A DNA stretch of 64,000 bases, from assembly GCF_002257695.2 (NCBI RefSeq), contig NZ_CP155571.1; one strand, 5' to 3'. The translations under genes were made by a program, and so were the position numbers. The stretch comes from Sporomusa acidovorans. GTDB taxonomy: Bacteria > Bacillota > Negativicutes > Sporomusales > Sporomusaceae. Below, piece by piece: positions 1-7,578 of the stretch (positions are counted from its first letter, which is position 1; every line of letters begins with the position of its first letter). The notes beneath the pieces were generated by a model, which was given only the letters and a program-made list of their open reading frames with translations, searched no databases and was not told the DNA's origin.

Positions 1-44
1 GGAGTCTTTTATTGGCGGTTGCTTGGGTTATGGTATTAGCTCAG

Positions 45-72
45 TTGACATTGGAAAATTTTTATTTATAAT
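45..72 (+). promoter_or_regulatory. Sigma-A-type promoter for the carbonic anhydrase gene
   Basis: A TTGACA box at 45-50 and a TATAAT box at 67-72 are separated by 16 bases, a near-consensus vegetative promoter. It lies about 40 bases upstream of the start codon at 115 and probably drives the carbonic anhydrase and the overlapping nitroreductase gene. Confidence 0.7.
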
Positions 73-114
73 AGGGTATACTAACAAGATAGCCAGGGGG
101 AAGGGGACGCAGCA

Positions 115-663
115 ATGATGATGGAATTTGAAGGAATTAAACCGGCACTTGATAAAAAAACATTTATTGCCGAAGGTGCTAAAGTTATTGGTGCAGTTAC
201 GATGAAAGAGTTTAGCAGTTTATGGTTTAATACTGTTGCCAGAGGGGATGTCAGCCGGATTGAAATCGGCCGGTATACCAATGTGCAGGATAACAGTGTT
301 GTGCATGTTGCTGATGATTACCCGACGATAATTGGTGACTACGTTACGATTGGGCATAATGCCATTATTCATGGCTGTACTATTGAAGATCATTGTTTAA
401 TTGGCATGGGGGCAGTTGTCCTGAATGGTGCTGTGGTAGGTGAAGGCAGCATTATTGCTGCCGGGGCGGTAGTTAAAGAAAAGCAGGTTATTCCTCCCAA
501 TTCTTTGGTGGTTGGTATTCCCGCTAAAGTAGTAAGGTCTACGGAGGCGGAGCGGGAAAGTATTCATGCCCAGGCCATAAAGTACAAGACCCTGTGGACT
601 GAACGCTATAAAGTAATGCCGGATGCTGGCGGCGAACGGTATCACGGTGAAACAATAGTATAA
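115..663 (+). CDS. Gamma-class carbonic anhydrase-like hexapeptide-repeat protein
   Basis: The 182-residue protein has the left-handed beta-helix pattern of the gamma carbonic anhydrase/YrdA family, with repeated I/V-G-x-x-x hexapeptides from about residue 20 to 145. Histidines that could form the inter-subunit metal site are visible in NSVVHV, IGHNAIIHG and nearby. Members are cytoplasmic trimers; some hydrate CO2, others have no proven activity, so the substrate is uncertain. Three ATG codons stand in a row after a GGGGGAAGGGG ribosome binding site; the first is used here, but the third (121) is as likely. The stop TAA overlaps an in-frame ATG of the next gene, so the two are probably co-transcribed. 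Confidence 0.85.
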   Translation: MMMEFEGIKPALDKKTFIAEGAKVIGAVTMKEFSSLWFNTVARGDVSRIEIGRYTNVQDNSVVHVADDYPTIIGDYVTIGHNAIIHGCTIEDHCLIGMGAVVLNGAVVGEGSIIAAGAVVKEKQVIPPNSLVVGIPAKVVRSTEAERESIHAQAIKYKTLWTERYKVMPDAGGERYHGETIV

Positions 664-683
664 TGGCTGAGGAGGCGGTTAGG

Positions 684-1319
684 ATGAATCTGGATTTTAT
701 TTACAAACGGCATAGTGTAAGGAAATTTACTGAAGAACAAGTTCCGGAACAAACAATCAAAGAATTAATCAAGGCGGCGATTCATGCCCCTTCGGGCAAG
801 AATCAGCAGAACTGGCATTTTGTTGTTGTTACCAACAAAGAAAAAATCGCCGAGATTGCCCGGATTGTCGAGATGAAAAACGCCGAATTGAGTACATATT
901 TGCGTGATGAAGCAAAGATTAAGGGCTTTAAGGGAACTGTGGGCTATCATACGGTGTTTAAAGGGGCACCTGTATTGGTTCTTGTGTATGCCGGTCCTTA
1001 TGACACCATCGCGGATATGCTTTTGGCTGACGGAGTTATGCCGCGCGAAGAAGCGATAAAATACACGAAACCCAATCCAGGTATTCAAAATATCGCGGCT
1101 GCGCTGGAAAATCTGCAGCTGGCTGCCGCTAATCTAGGGTACGGAACTTGCTGGATGACCGGTCCGACCTACGCGGCCGAAGAGATTTCGGCATATATTG
1201 GTTTTAAAAAAGACGGCTACCATCTGGCCGCCATGTCGCCGCTGGGCGTACCGGCAACTGATAAATTATCCTCACCACCGCGTAAACCGCTGGAAGATGT
1301 TTTAACGATCATTAGCTAA
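684..1319 (+). CDS. Nitroreductase family FMN oxidoreductase
   Basis: Nitroreductase-fold flavoprotein of about 211 residues. The N-terminal signature IYKRHSVRKF followed by HAPSGKNQQNWHF is the FMN-binding region, and GYGTCWMTGP near residue 150 is the second conserved block. Such enzymes reduce nitroaromatics, quinones or enones with NAD(P)H; the natural substrate cannot be read from sequence. The start at 684 is chosen because GAGGAGGCGG sits at the right distance upstream; the upstream ATG at 663 would add seven residues of little value. It follows the carbonic anhydrase gene and is closed by a terminator. Confidence 0.85.
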   Translation: MNLDFIYKRHSVRKFTEEQVPEQTIKELIKAAIHAPSGKNQQNWHFVVVTNKEKIAEIARIVEMKNAELSTYLRDEAKIKGFKGTVGYHTVFKGAPVLVLVYAGPYDTIADMLLADGVMPREEAIKYTKPNPGIQNIAAALENLQLAAANLGYGTCWMTGPTYAAEEISAYIGFKKDGYHLAAMSPLGVPATDKLSSPPRKPLEDVLTIIS

Positions 1320-1323
1320 AAGA

Positions 1324-1348
1324 AAAATCCGGATAGCCGGATTTTTTT
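1324..1348 (+). terminator. Rho-independent terminator after the nitroreductase
   Basis: AAAATCCGG-atag-CCGGATTTTTTT forms a nine-pair hairpin with a run of seven T, starting five bases after the stop codon. Confidence 0.85.
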
Positions 1349-1355
1349 GTTTTTA

Positions 1356-1434
1356 CCCAGTCAGAATCGACTGGATAAGTGCAACCGGCGGCTAGCGCTT
1401 TCGCCAAAGACTCGGCGTTAGCCGGGTTTTCTAA
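1356..1434 (+). repeat. Dispersed double-hairpin intergenic repeat, copy A
   Basis: Contains CCAGTC..GACTGG followed by GGCTAGCGC..GCGTTAGCC and a TTTTCT tail. Nearly the same sequence occurs at 37817-37873 and 41788-41876, and inverted at about 14885-14975. All four copies are intergenic. It resembles a REP/BIME-type element; the second hairpin with its T tail could also end transcription. Confidence 0.75.
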
Positions 1435-1540
1435 GAGTGAAGTTGCAGCAGCACTTCTTTTACAGATGTTACTTTAATTTCACTTTACGGAAATACTATT
1501 AACAACTAGCAACATGTAAACGGAGGCTCAGTTATCGCTA

Positions 1541-2143
1541 ATGGAACAAGCAATCCAGGAGATCGTTAGTGATATAGGTTCATATGGCTATTTCACTATT
1601 TTTACGGCCATGTTGCTGACCGGCATTGGCCTGCCTTTGCCAGGGGAAATAACCCTGGCTTTTACCGGCTATTTGGTGTATAGTGGCCAATTTGAAATGA
1701 TCCCTGCCATAGCCGCTGCAGCGTCCGGAGATTTGCTGGGGGCCGTCATTGGTTATGGAATGGGGTTTTTTGGCAGAACAAAAGTTATCAGGCAGCATTT
1801 TTCTTTCCTGATGCCAGCCGATTCTAAGTTGGTAAATGTTGAAAAGTGGCTGAATAAATATGGCGTTTTTGCCGTTTTCTTCGGACGGATTCTGCCTGTT
1901 ATCCGTGGTGCTATTCCGATTCCCGCCGGTTTTGTCCAAATGAATGGGCGGGCCTATGTTTCGGGCCTTTTTATTAGTTCGTTGATTTGGTGCGGTGCTC
2001 TTATTGTTTTGGGGCTGGGGTTGGGGTATAACTGGCAGAAGCTAGCCGGGTTTAGTCATTCGGTGGGATTGTCGGCGATGGCCGTGCTGGCCGTCGCGCT
2101 TCTAACCTGGTACTTTTCTTTTTTGCGCAAAAAATTAAAATAA
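1541..2143 (+). CDS. DedA family membrane protein
   Basis: A 200-residue integral membrane protein of the DedA/VTT (SNARE-associated) family. The family signature FFGRILPVIRGAIPIPAG is present around residues 110-128, after a glycine-rich GLPLPGE block near residue 28. DedA proteins are implicated in lipid flipping (undecaprenyl phosphate or phosphatidylethanolamine) and membrane homeostasis. GGAGG at 1522-1526 lies a little far (14 bases) from the ATG. It appears to be a single gene, preceded by the dispersed repeat and about 100 bases without other content. Confidence 0.85.
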   Translation: MEQAIQEIVSDIGSYGYFTIFTAMLLTGIGLPLPGEITLAFTGYLVYSGQFEMIPAIAAAASGDLLGAVIGYGMGFFGRTKVIRQHFSFLMPADSKLVNVEKWLNKYGVFAVFFGRILPVIRGAIPIPAGFVQMNGRAYVSGLFISSLIWCGALIVLGLGLGYNWQKLAGFSHSVGLSAMAVLAVALLTWYFSFLRKKLK

Positions 2144-2249
2144 CTTGTCAGTTATTTATGGTTATGGTAACAGGGATTTTCCTAAGGCTTAGGGAAATCA
2201 AATACCATAGTTTTAGTGAATTGAATGTTGGTGCGAGGGGGACTAATGC

Positions 2250-3065
2250 GTGGAGGCCTATGAAAAGATTCATAGATTGCATGAGTTGATTGAGACCAGA
2301 ACCGTAGCTGACCTGCCAGGCCCCTATAAGGTAGGTGTCGACCTGGGAACGGCTGATGTTGTACTGGTTGTTACCGACGAAACGGGTAATCCGGTAGCAG
2401 GCAGTATGCGTTGGGCCTCAGTGGTTAAGGATGGTTTGGTTGTTGATTTTCGGGGAGCTATGGTGATTGTCGAAGAGTTGAAGGCCGAAGTTGAAGAACT
2501 GATGGGGGTTACCTTAGAAAAAGGGGCTACTGCCATTCCGCCGGGAACCGTCGGGCGGAATGCGATGGCCTGTGGGCATGTGATTGCCGGAGCCGGTTTG
2601 GAGCCAGTCTGTCAGGTAGACGAACCGGTGGCCGCAGCCGAAGCTCTGGGCATTACCCATGGTATTGTCGTCGACATTGGCGGCGGCACGACCGGTATTG
2701 CTGTTTTACGCAATGGGGAATTGGTTTTTACGGCCGATGAACCGACAGGCGGCACACATGTGTCTTTGGTTTTGGCCGGTGCCTATAAGATCTCATTCGA
2801 AGAAGCGGAACTACTGAAACGTGATCCCGCACAGCATCGCAAAATTATGCCGGTTATTCTGCCTGTTGTGGAAAAAATGGCTACTGTGGTCAAAAACATG
2901 CTAATCGGTTATGAAGAGTTTAGTGATTATCCTGTTTACGTTGTGGGCGGCACTGCTTATTTGCAGGGATTTGAAACCGAGTTTGGCAAAGCGTTTGGGA
3001 GAAAGGTACATGTACCCCCCCATCCTTTGCTGGTAACACCGCTGGGAATTGCTATGTTTGGCTAA
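2250..3065 (+). CDS. eutJ: EutJ-like actin-fold chaperone of microcompartment loci
   Basis: The 271-residue protein belongs to the EutJ group of the actin/Hsp70 ATPase fold: KVGVDLGTADVVLVV near residue 26 is the first phosphate loop, IVVDIGGGTTGIAVL near 140 the second, and VYVVGGTAYLQG near 230 the adenosine motif. EutJ accompanies ethanolamine and diol microcompartments, probably as a chaperone or reactivation factor. It starts with GTG after GAGGGGGAC; the ATG four bases upstream is out of frame and stops at once. It is separated by about 19 kb from the pdu operon, so its partner is inferred. Confidence 0.75.
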   Translation: MEAYEKIHRLHELIETRTVADLPGPYKVGVDLGTADVVLVVTDETGNPVAGSMRWASVVKDGLVVDFRGAMVIVEELKAEVEELMGVTLEKGATAIPPGTVGRNAMACGHVIAGAGLEPVCQVDEPVAAAEALGITHGIVVDIGGGTTGIAVLRNGELVFTADEPTGGTHVSLVLAGAYKISFEEAELLKRDPAQHRKIMPVILPVVEKMATVVKNMLIGYEEFSDYPVYVVGGTAYLQGFETEFGKAFGRKVHVPPHPLLVTPLGIAMFG

Positions 3066-3180
3066 GGATATAGAATTTTATTGACTAAATGCTTTAACAT
3101 TTTGCGCAAATACATCAATTGGCAGGAAAATATTTTTATCTGTTGAATGTGATAGGATGTAAGAGCTAAAATTTAATAAC

Positions 3181-3532
3181 GCCACCATACAGGTGCCTCT
3201 TAGCAATAAGGGGAGAATAGGGAAGTTCGGAAGGATTGATAAAGGAGACTTAGCTTCAGGTGGGGTTTTACCCCATCTGAAGGTTAGTCGCTCTTATCCA
3301 GGGACTTAGCCGCTCTTATTCCCACTTTTAGAAGATGGGAATCTTAGAGCGGGTTAGTCTCAGGGCAAATCCTTAAACGACGCGGTCGCGCCACTGTAAT
3401 CGGGGAAGAATGCCTTTAACATGCCACCGGCAATCCGGGAAGGCAAGGTATTCTTAAGATCCGTAAGCCAGGAGACCTGCCTGTTTTGGCTGTTATTTAC
3501 CTCCGCGCCAGAGGTAGTACCAGAAGGACAGG
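3181..3532 (+). promoter_or_regulatory. Cobalamin riboswitch 1 (interrupted by an inserted element)
   Basis: The conserved pieces are in order: GCCACCATACAGGTGCC at 3181, AATAGGGAA, GCGCCACTGTAA near 3390 and the B12 box AGCCAGGAGACCTGCCTG near 3467. The leader is almost identical to that at 18127-18353 apart from about 120 extra bases in one hairpin loop. Similarity extends upstream (from about 3070 and 18020), so promoter and leader were duplicated together. It controls the permease at 3609; cobamide binding is expected to lower expression. Confidence 0.92.
3244..3366. mobile_element. MITE-like palindromic element inside riboswitch 1
   Basis: Compared with the sister leader at 18127, about 120 extra bases sit between AAGGATTGATAAA and AAATCCTT. 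The insert has imperfect terminal inverted repeats (GAGACTTAGC at 3245, GGTTAGTCTC ending 3361), two internal hairpins (CTTCAGGTGGGG/CCCCATCTGAAG and ATTCCCA/TGGGAAT) and a short direct repeat TTAGYCGCTCTTAT at 3284 and 3306. It encodes nothing. No certain target duplication is visible. Confidence 0.7.
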
Positions 3533-3545
3533 ATTAGATACTAAG

Positions 3546-3575
3546 CTCCTAGCCCTTTTGGGCTAGGAGTATTTA
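3546..3575 (+). terminator. Hairpin of the riboswitch 1 expression platform
   Basis: CTCCTAGCCC-tttt-GGGCTAGGAG is a ten-pair hairpin followed by TATTTATATT, about 30 bases upstream of the permease ribosome binding site. It is positioned as the terminator of the riboswitch, although the T tract is interrupted. The sister leader has the same hairpin. Confidence 0.65.
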
Positions 3576-3608
3576 TATTGGCGCAGAAATAGGAGGCGGG
3601 CAAATAGT

Positions 3609-4691
3609 ATGAGTATGCAGGATTTTATTGTTGCTATTGGGGTAGTGGTCAACGCCATACCAGGGGGATTATATGCTTTGACCTTTGGATTTGCGTCTGT
3701 GCCTACGGCGGCGGGCTTTATCATTGGCGCCATAGGTTGCGGAGCACTGGGAATTGTGGCCCCTATTTCCTTTCAGGCCGAAACGTTAACGTTGGTAGGA
3801 ACTATGGGACGTACGGTCCAGGAGCGAATTTCGATGGTTTTTCTGGAAGGCGCCATTTTGCTTATTGTCGGGCTGGCAGGCATGTTTAAAGCGCTTGTTG
3901 CTTTTATTGGCCCGGTAATTACCAATGCCATGATGGCCGGCGTTGGCATTATACTGGCGAAAGTCGCGGTGGAAATGACGGTGAGAAATCCCCGCGTCGG
4001 CAGTGTTTCGATTATTACGGCGGTTATGAGTTATTATCTTACCCCTAACCCGGCGGATAAGCTGATTTATGCAATTATTAGCTGTGTCGCCGTTTCGTCG
4101 CTTGTCAGCGTGTGGCTAAAAAGGCACCGGCAGGTGGCGGTTGCTCCGGTGCGTGAACGGTTTGTTTTACAAAAACTATCCTTTACCAAGAATGTGATTC
4201 GGGGGGCGCTGGGGTTAAGTGCGCTTAATGTTGGTGCCAATATTGCCTTCGGCAATATTACTGCCCAGACACTGGCCAAGACGGAAGTAAACCTGGATCA
4301 TCTGACAATTATCAGCAGTATTGCTGATATTGTATCCTCGCTTTTTGGCGGTGCGCCGGTACAGGCTATTATTTCAGCTACAGGAGCGGCGCCGCATCCG
4401 GTTGCCGCCGGCGTACTCATGATGGTCATTATGGCGGTTATTCTGGCGGCTGGGCTGCTGGTCAAGATCGGCAGGTATGTGCCCAATGAATCCATTGCCG
4501 GTTTTCTTTTGGTATTGGGGGCTGTTGTAACCGTACCGGTCAATGCCAGTCTGGCATTTGCCGGCGGTGTGGGAAGTGTTGATACCATTATTGGTGGTGT
4601 AGCCATGACGGTGACGGCAATTGCCGATCCGTTTATGGGAATGGTTGCCGGTTTGTTGGTAAAGGCGCTGATTAGTATGTTTGGCCTGTGA
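3609..4691 (+). CDS. NCS2-like permease under cobalamin riboswitch control
   Basis: A 360-residue, almost entirely hydrophobic protein with about ten membrane segments, resembling the NCS2 (xanthine/uracil/purine) permeases; recognisable pieces are GPVITNAMMAGVGIILA near 100 and GGAPVQAIISATGAAPHP near 245. No signal peptide. Its only neighbour upstream is cobalamin riboswitch 1, and the near-identical riboswitch elsewhere controls a CobT-like gene. From that pairing I infer import of a cobamide lower-ligand base (benzimidazole, purine or similar), but a purine role cannot be excluded. AGGAGG at 3591 supports the ATG at 3609; ATG 3615 is also possible. Confidence 0.65.
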   Translation: MSMQDFIVAIGVVVNAIPGGLYALTFGFASVPTAAGFIIGAIGCGALGIVAPISFQAETLTLVGTMGRTVQERISMVFLEGAILLIVGLAGMFKALVAFIGPVITNAMMAGVGIILAKVAVEMTVRNPRVGSVSIITAVMSYYLTPNPADKLIYAIISCVAVSSLVSVWLKRHRQVAVAPVRERFVLQKLSFTKNVIRGALGLSALNVGANIAFGNITAQTLAKTEVNLDHLTIISSIADIVSSLFGGAPVQAIISATGAAPHPVAAGVLMMVIMAVILAAGLLVKIGRYVPNESIAGFLLVLGAVVTVPVNASLAFAGGVGSVDTIIGGVAMTVTAIADPFMGMVAGLLVKALISMFGL

Positions 4692-4730
4692 CCAGAAAAA
4701 GGAAGTGGTGCTTCAAAGTTTATTGTAAAA

Positions 4731-4748
4731 ATACCTCACATGAGGTAT
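4731..4748. promoter_or_regulatory. Short perfect palindrome after the permease gene
   Basis: ATACCTCA-CA-TGAGGTAT is an eight-pair inverted repeat 40 bases past the stop codon. There is no T run, so it looks more like a protein-binding site or mRNA 3' hairpin than a terminator. The stretch 4692-5002 has no convincing gene. Confidence 0.35.
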
Positions 4749-4940
4749 AGACAGTAGCGCGGTTTCGTAGTACGCTATAGCCAATGGAAGAATTTAGTCG
4801 ATGCAACCTTAGTATCACCATAGTCTAAATACATATATAACTAGATGCTGCAAATAGCTTGTTCATGTATACAAGGTATCTCCGGAAAAAGAGCTGCTTG
4901 TTCCGCGGTGACAAGAGAAGGATTTGCAGGCATTCGTGCG

Positions 4941-4970
4941 TCCTCTCCCGGAACCCGGGAGAGGATTTTT
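4941..4970 (+). terminator. Strong terminator ahead of riboswitch 3
   Basis: TCCTCTCCCGG-aac-CCGGGAGAGGA followed by TTTTT is a textbook intrinsic terminator. Upstream (4880-4940) are smaller hairpins such as CTTGT..ACAAG and GCA..TGC but no gene, so a short leader or small RNA probably ends here, just before the next cobalamin riboswitch. Confidence 0.75.
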
Positions 4971-5002
4971 CGCATACCGGAACCAACAACCGCATAAAGC
5001 CA

Positions 5003-5165
5003 GAGACAGGTGCCCTTCGGGGCTTAAAAGGGAAGTTTGGTGCGAAGCCAACACGGTCCCGCCACTGTAACGGGGAGCAATCCTGCGAAGATACCACTGG
5101 GGCTTAGGCTCTGGGAAGGTGCAGGAACGCCATGAACCGCAAGTCAGGAGAACTGCCTGTCTGAC
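5003..5165 (+). promoter_or_regulatory. Cobalamin riboswitch of the envelope locus
   Basis: Canonical features: ACAGGTGCC at 5005, AAAAGGGAA, GGTGCGAAGCCAACACGGTCC, CGCCACTGTAA and the B12 box AAGTCAGGAGAACTGCCTG at 5141-5159. It differs clearly from the two sister leaders at 3181 and 18127. A terminator follows at 5300, giving transcriptional control of the genes from 5442. Confidence 0.93.
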
Positions 5166-5299
5166 AATCACCGTTGTATGGTGTCAACGCTAACCCGCTC
5201 TATAGGGTTAGGGCTGATACGGTACGCAACCTACGAGCGATGGGAGAGGGGATTACGGCATGTGACCGGATGTAATCCGGCCGCTGGCGTAACAAGCAT

Positions 5300-5322
5300 A
5301 ACTCCCGCAAGGGAGTTTTTTA
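5300..5322 (+). terminator. Riboswitch terminator before the OmpH-like gene
   Basis: AACTCCC-gcaa-GGGAGTT followed by TTTTAA lies 135 bases after the B12 box and 120 bases before the first gene. It is the expected off-state terminator of the riboswitch. Confidence 0.8.
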
Positions 5323-5441
5323 ATTGCGCCGGCCGGGACATGATGTGAAGTTGGACAGGCTTGCCAAACCAATACAACATACTATATACAACGTGCCTGC
5401 AAACTTCTTTAATGCGGAATATATAGCAAGGAGTTGATTGC

Positions 5442-5906
5442 GTGAAAAAACTACAGCCGCTAACCGGTACACTGATAGCGCTGCTCACAGTTGCGCTTTT
5501 CACTGCCGCCGGATTGTCAGCGCCCGCCCCGGTCCAGGCCGCCAAAGCCCCGGACAAGCCGGCGGCAGCCGTCGGCTACGTCAACCGTCAGCAAATCCTT
5601 AATGCCTACCCCGGCATCCAGGACCTGCTGCAGCAGATTCAGACCATGCGCCAGGCGGCCCAGAAAGACTATGACGCCAACGCCAAAGACCTGCCGGCGG
5701 TGGACAGGAAAGCCTACAATGATAAAATTGCTCTGGAAGAAGCCCGGCGGGAGGATAAACTGATGAAGCCCGTGGCCGACAAGATCGGCGCGGCCATTAA
5801 GGCCGTCGCCGGGGAAAAAGGCTTGCCCGTCATTATCGACGCCACTGTCGTGGTCTACGGCGGTATCGACATTACCGCCGACGTGATCGCCAAGGTGAAA
5901 CAATAG
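5442..5906 (+). CDS. OmpH/Skp-like periplasmic protein
   Basis: A 154-residue secreted protein. Residues 1-34 are a signal peptide (MKK, hydrophobic core, cleavage probably after VQAA). The rest matches the OmpH/Skp family: VGYVNRQQIL near residue 45, a charged helical hairpin from about 60 to 110 and a C-terminal IIDATVVVYGGIDIT strand region. Skp-type proteins hold unfolded outer-membrane barrels in the periplasm, which fits the huge barrel protein encoded downstream. It starts with GTG after AAGGAG at 5428. First gene after the cobalamin riboswitch. Confidence 0.8.
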   Translation: MKKLQPLTGTLIALLTVALFTAAGLSAPAPVQAAKAPDKPAAAVGYVNRQQILNAYPGIQDLLQQIQTMRQAAQKDYDANAKDLPAVDRKAYNDKIALEEARREDKLMKPVADKIGAAIKAVAGEKGLPVIIDATVVVYGGIDITADVIAKVKQ

Positions 5907-5925
5907 GTGTGATACAGCCTAATCC

Positions 5926-5960
5926 GCCGGCTTGTGCATGATGACGATGCACAGGCCGGC
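5926..5960 (+). other. Long inverted repeat after the OmpH-like gene
   Basis: GCCGGC-TTGTGCAT-gatgacg-ATGCACA-GGCCGGC forms a stem of about 14 pairs 20 bases after the stop codon. It lacks a T tract. It may protect the upstream mRNA end or reduce read-through into the next gene. Confidence 0.5.
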
Positions 5961-5999
5961 TGTTATAGGAATCTTTGCTAAGGAGGTGAGGTGTTTCAA

Positions 6000-6077
6000 A
6001 TGCATGGCATGGAAATGGCCTCAGCAGCCCAAAAGCTGTTGAAGGTCGTAAGTAACAAATACAAACAGGGAGAGTGA
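6000..6077 (+). CDS. Possible 25-residue micro-ORF before the propeller-like gene
   Basis: An AAGGAGGTGAGG ribosome binding site at 5980-5991 precedes ATG at 6000, and the frame runs 25 codons to TGA at 6075-6077. The peptide begins MHGMEMASAAQKLLKVV and is rich in Lys and Ala. Its stop lies seven bases before the start of the next gene and is in the same frame, so it may be a leader peptide for translational coupling, or the true N-terminus cut off by a stop. No family is recognised. Confidence 0.4.
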   Translation: MHGMEMASAAQKLLKVVSNKYKQGE

Positions 6078-6083
6078 GTGTTT

Positions 6084-7506
6084 ATGTCCAGTATTGTAGC
6101 GGTAACTGCCTATGATTACAGCAGCGGCACCGGTAAAGGCGATGCGAGCGTTGCCCGTTACGCCGGCGGTACCAGCGGCACGGTGATTGAAACAAAAACA
6201 GGTGTGGTCACCCAGTATACCGACTCCGGCAGTACGGTACTGCTGCCTGGCGATACCAAGGTATTCCATTTCAGAAACAGCTCTGGTGTGGATCAGGCCC
6301 TGATCGCAGCAACCCAGTGGAGCGGCGGGACGCCTGTATGTAAATACCTGATTTTCACCGGCACCGTTCCTGCCACCATCCCGTCCGGCTATAACTGGGG
6401 CACCCCGGTATACGGTCCGGTAAACTGGGCCATTGGCAGCACCGCCTTGGCAAACCTGTATAAAATCCAGACAACGACCATCAGCGGCACCTTCTACATC
6501 TACGGCATTGACTACGACGCCGCCATTGCGTTCCGTCTCGCAGCCAGCGGCTCTACTTATAATTTAGATACCACCAACTATTTCACCTTTGCCAAACCAA
6601 CGACAGCCGGCGAAGGCCGCGGCGTGGATTTGCAGATTGACTGACGGCAGCAACGTGTACACGCTGTATATCAGCGGCACCAATCTGACGTCGGGACCGC
6701 CTAATGCTTCTTATCTCAACAGCACGGTGGTCAAAACGGATTTAACCTTCGGCAGCGCGACCTATAAGGGACCGCATGGCTCGACAACGTCACCGGGCAC
6801 CGGCGAAGTTTGGCCGGCGGAAAATGCCTTCAGCATTCAGCCCTATGGCACGAATTTACTGCTGGTCGCTGTCGGCGGTCCGCAGCATTACGACAGCAGT
6901 TGGAACCCGAATTCCCGTATTCAGAAAGTCGTTCTCAGCGATTTGACAGTGACTAACTTGCTTCGGGCCGCTACAACCGCTGAAGGTTCGTCTAAACCCA
7001 ACGATTGCTATGATTTCCGGGCGCTGACTTTCAGCAGTGACGGCAGTCAAGCATATCTTTTAACTGGTAAGTATAACAGCAGCTACGTGATGAACTGGCG
7101 GCTGTATTCTACCGATGTGGCTACCATTCTCGGTGCCAGTAATGCTTTGGTCAGCACGCTGGTGGCATCTGAGGGTATAACCTTTATAACTAATGCAGAT
7201 AACCTAACCGGCTATCTGTGGGCGCTGCTCTATTCGGAAAATACGGAAACCACCTGGTTCTCCCAGGGCAATCAGTTGGCCATCTTCAATGCGGACGGCC
7301 AGGTCGGCAATGCGGCGGGCATCACCAGCCTGAGTACGCTGGGCAGCAGCGCCAGCCTCAATGCCGTTACGATTTACAACCCCGAAGAAGCACCAACGGG
7401 GCGTCCTTTGAAAGGGTATGAGGCGCCGGCCTTTGCCTCCAATACGGCGGCGGCCTTCATCGAACGCAAGCGTCTGCTCGACCAGGTGGCGGCAGCTAAG
7501 GAATGA
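6084..7506 (+). pseudogene. Propeller-like surface or envelope protein, frameshifted
   Basis: Two reading frames together make one protein of about 474 residues. The first frame runs from ATG 6084 to TGA at 6642; the second continues from about 6640 to 7506. Removing one base near 6637-6645 joins VDLQ to TDGSNVYTLYISG, so this is an authentic frameshift or a sequencing error. The protein is rich in Ser, Thr, Gly and Tyr; repeats such as FSSDGSQAYLLTG and QLAIFNADGQVG resemble beta-propeller blades. No signal peptide is visible. It lies between an OmpH-like gene and a TonB-dependent receptor under a cobalamin riboswitch, so a role in corrinoid binding is possible but unproven. Confidence 0.6.
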
Positions 7507-7578
7507 CCCCGGTTTCCTGCGGAGGGGAAGCAATTCCTCTCCGCTTTTTGAAGTTTACGCAGTAAGGAGAGAAAACGG

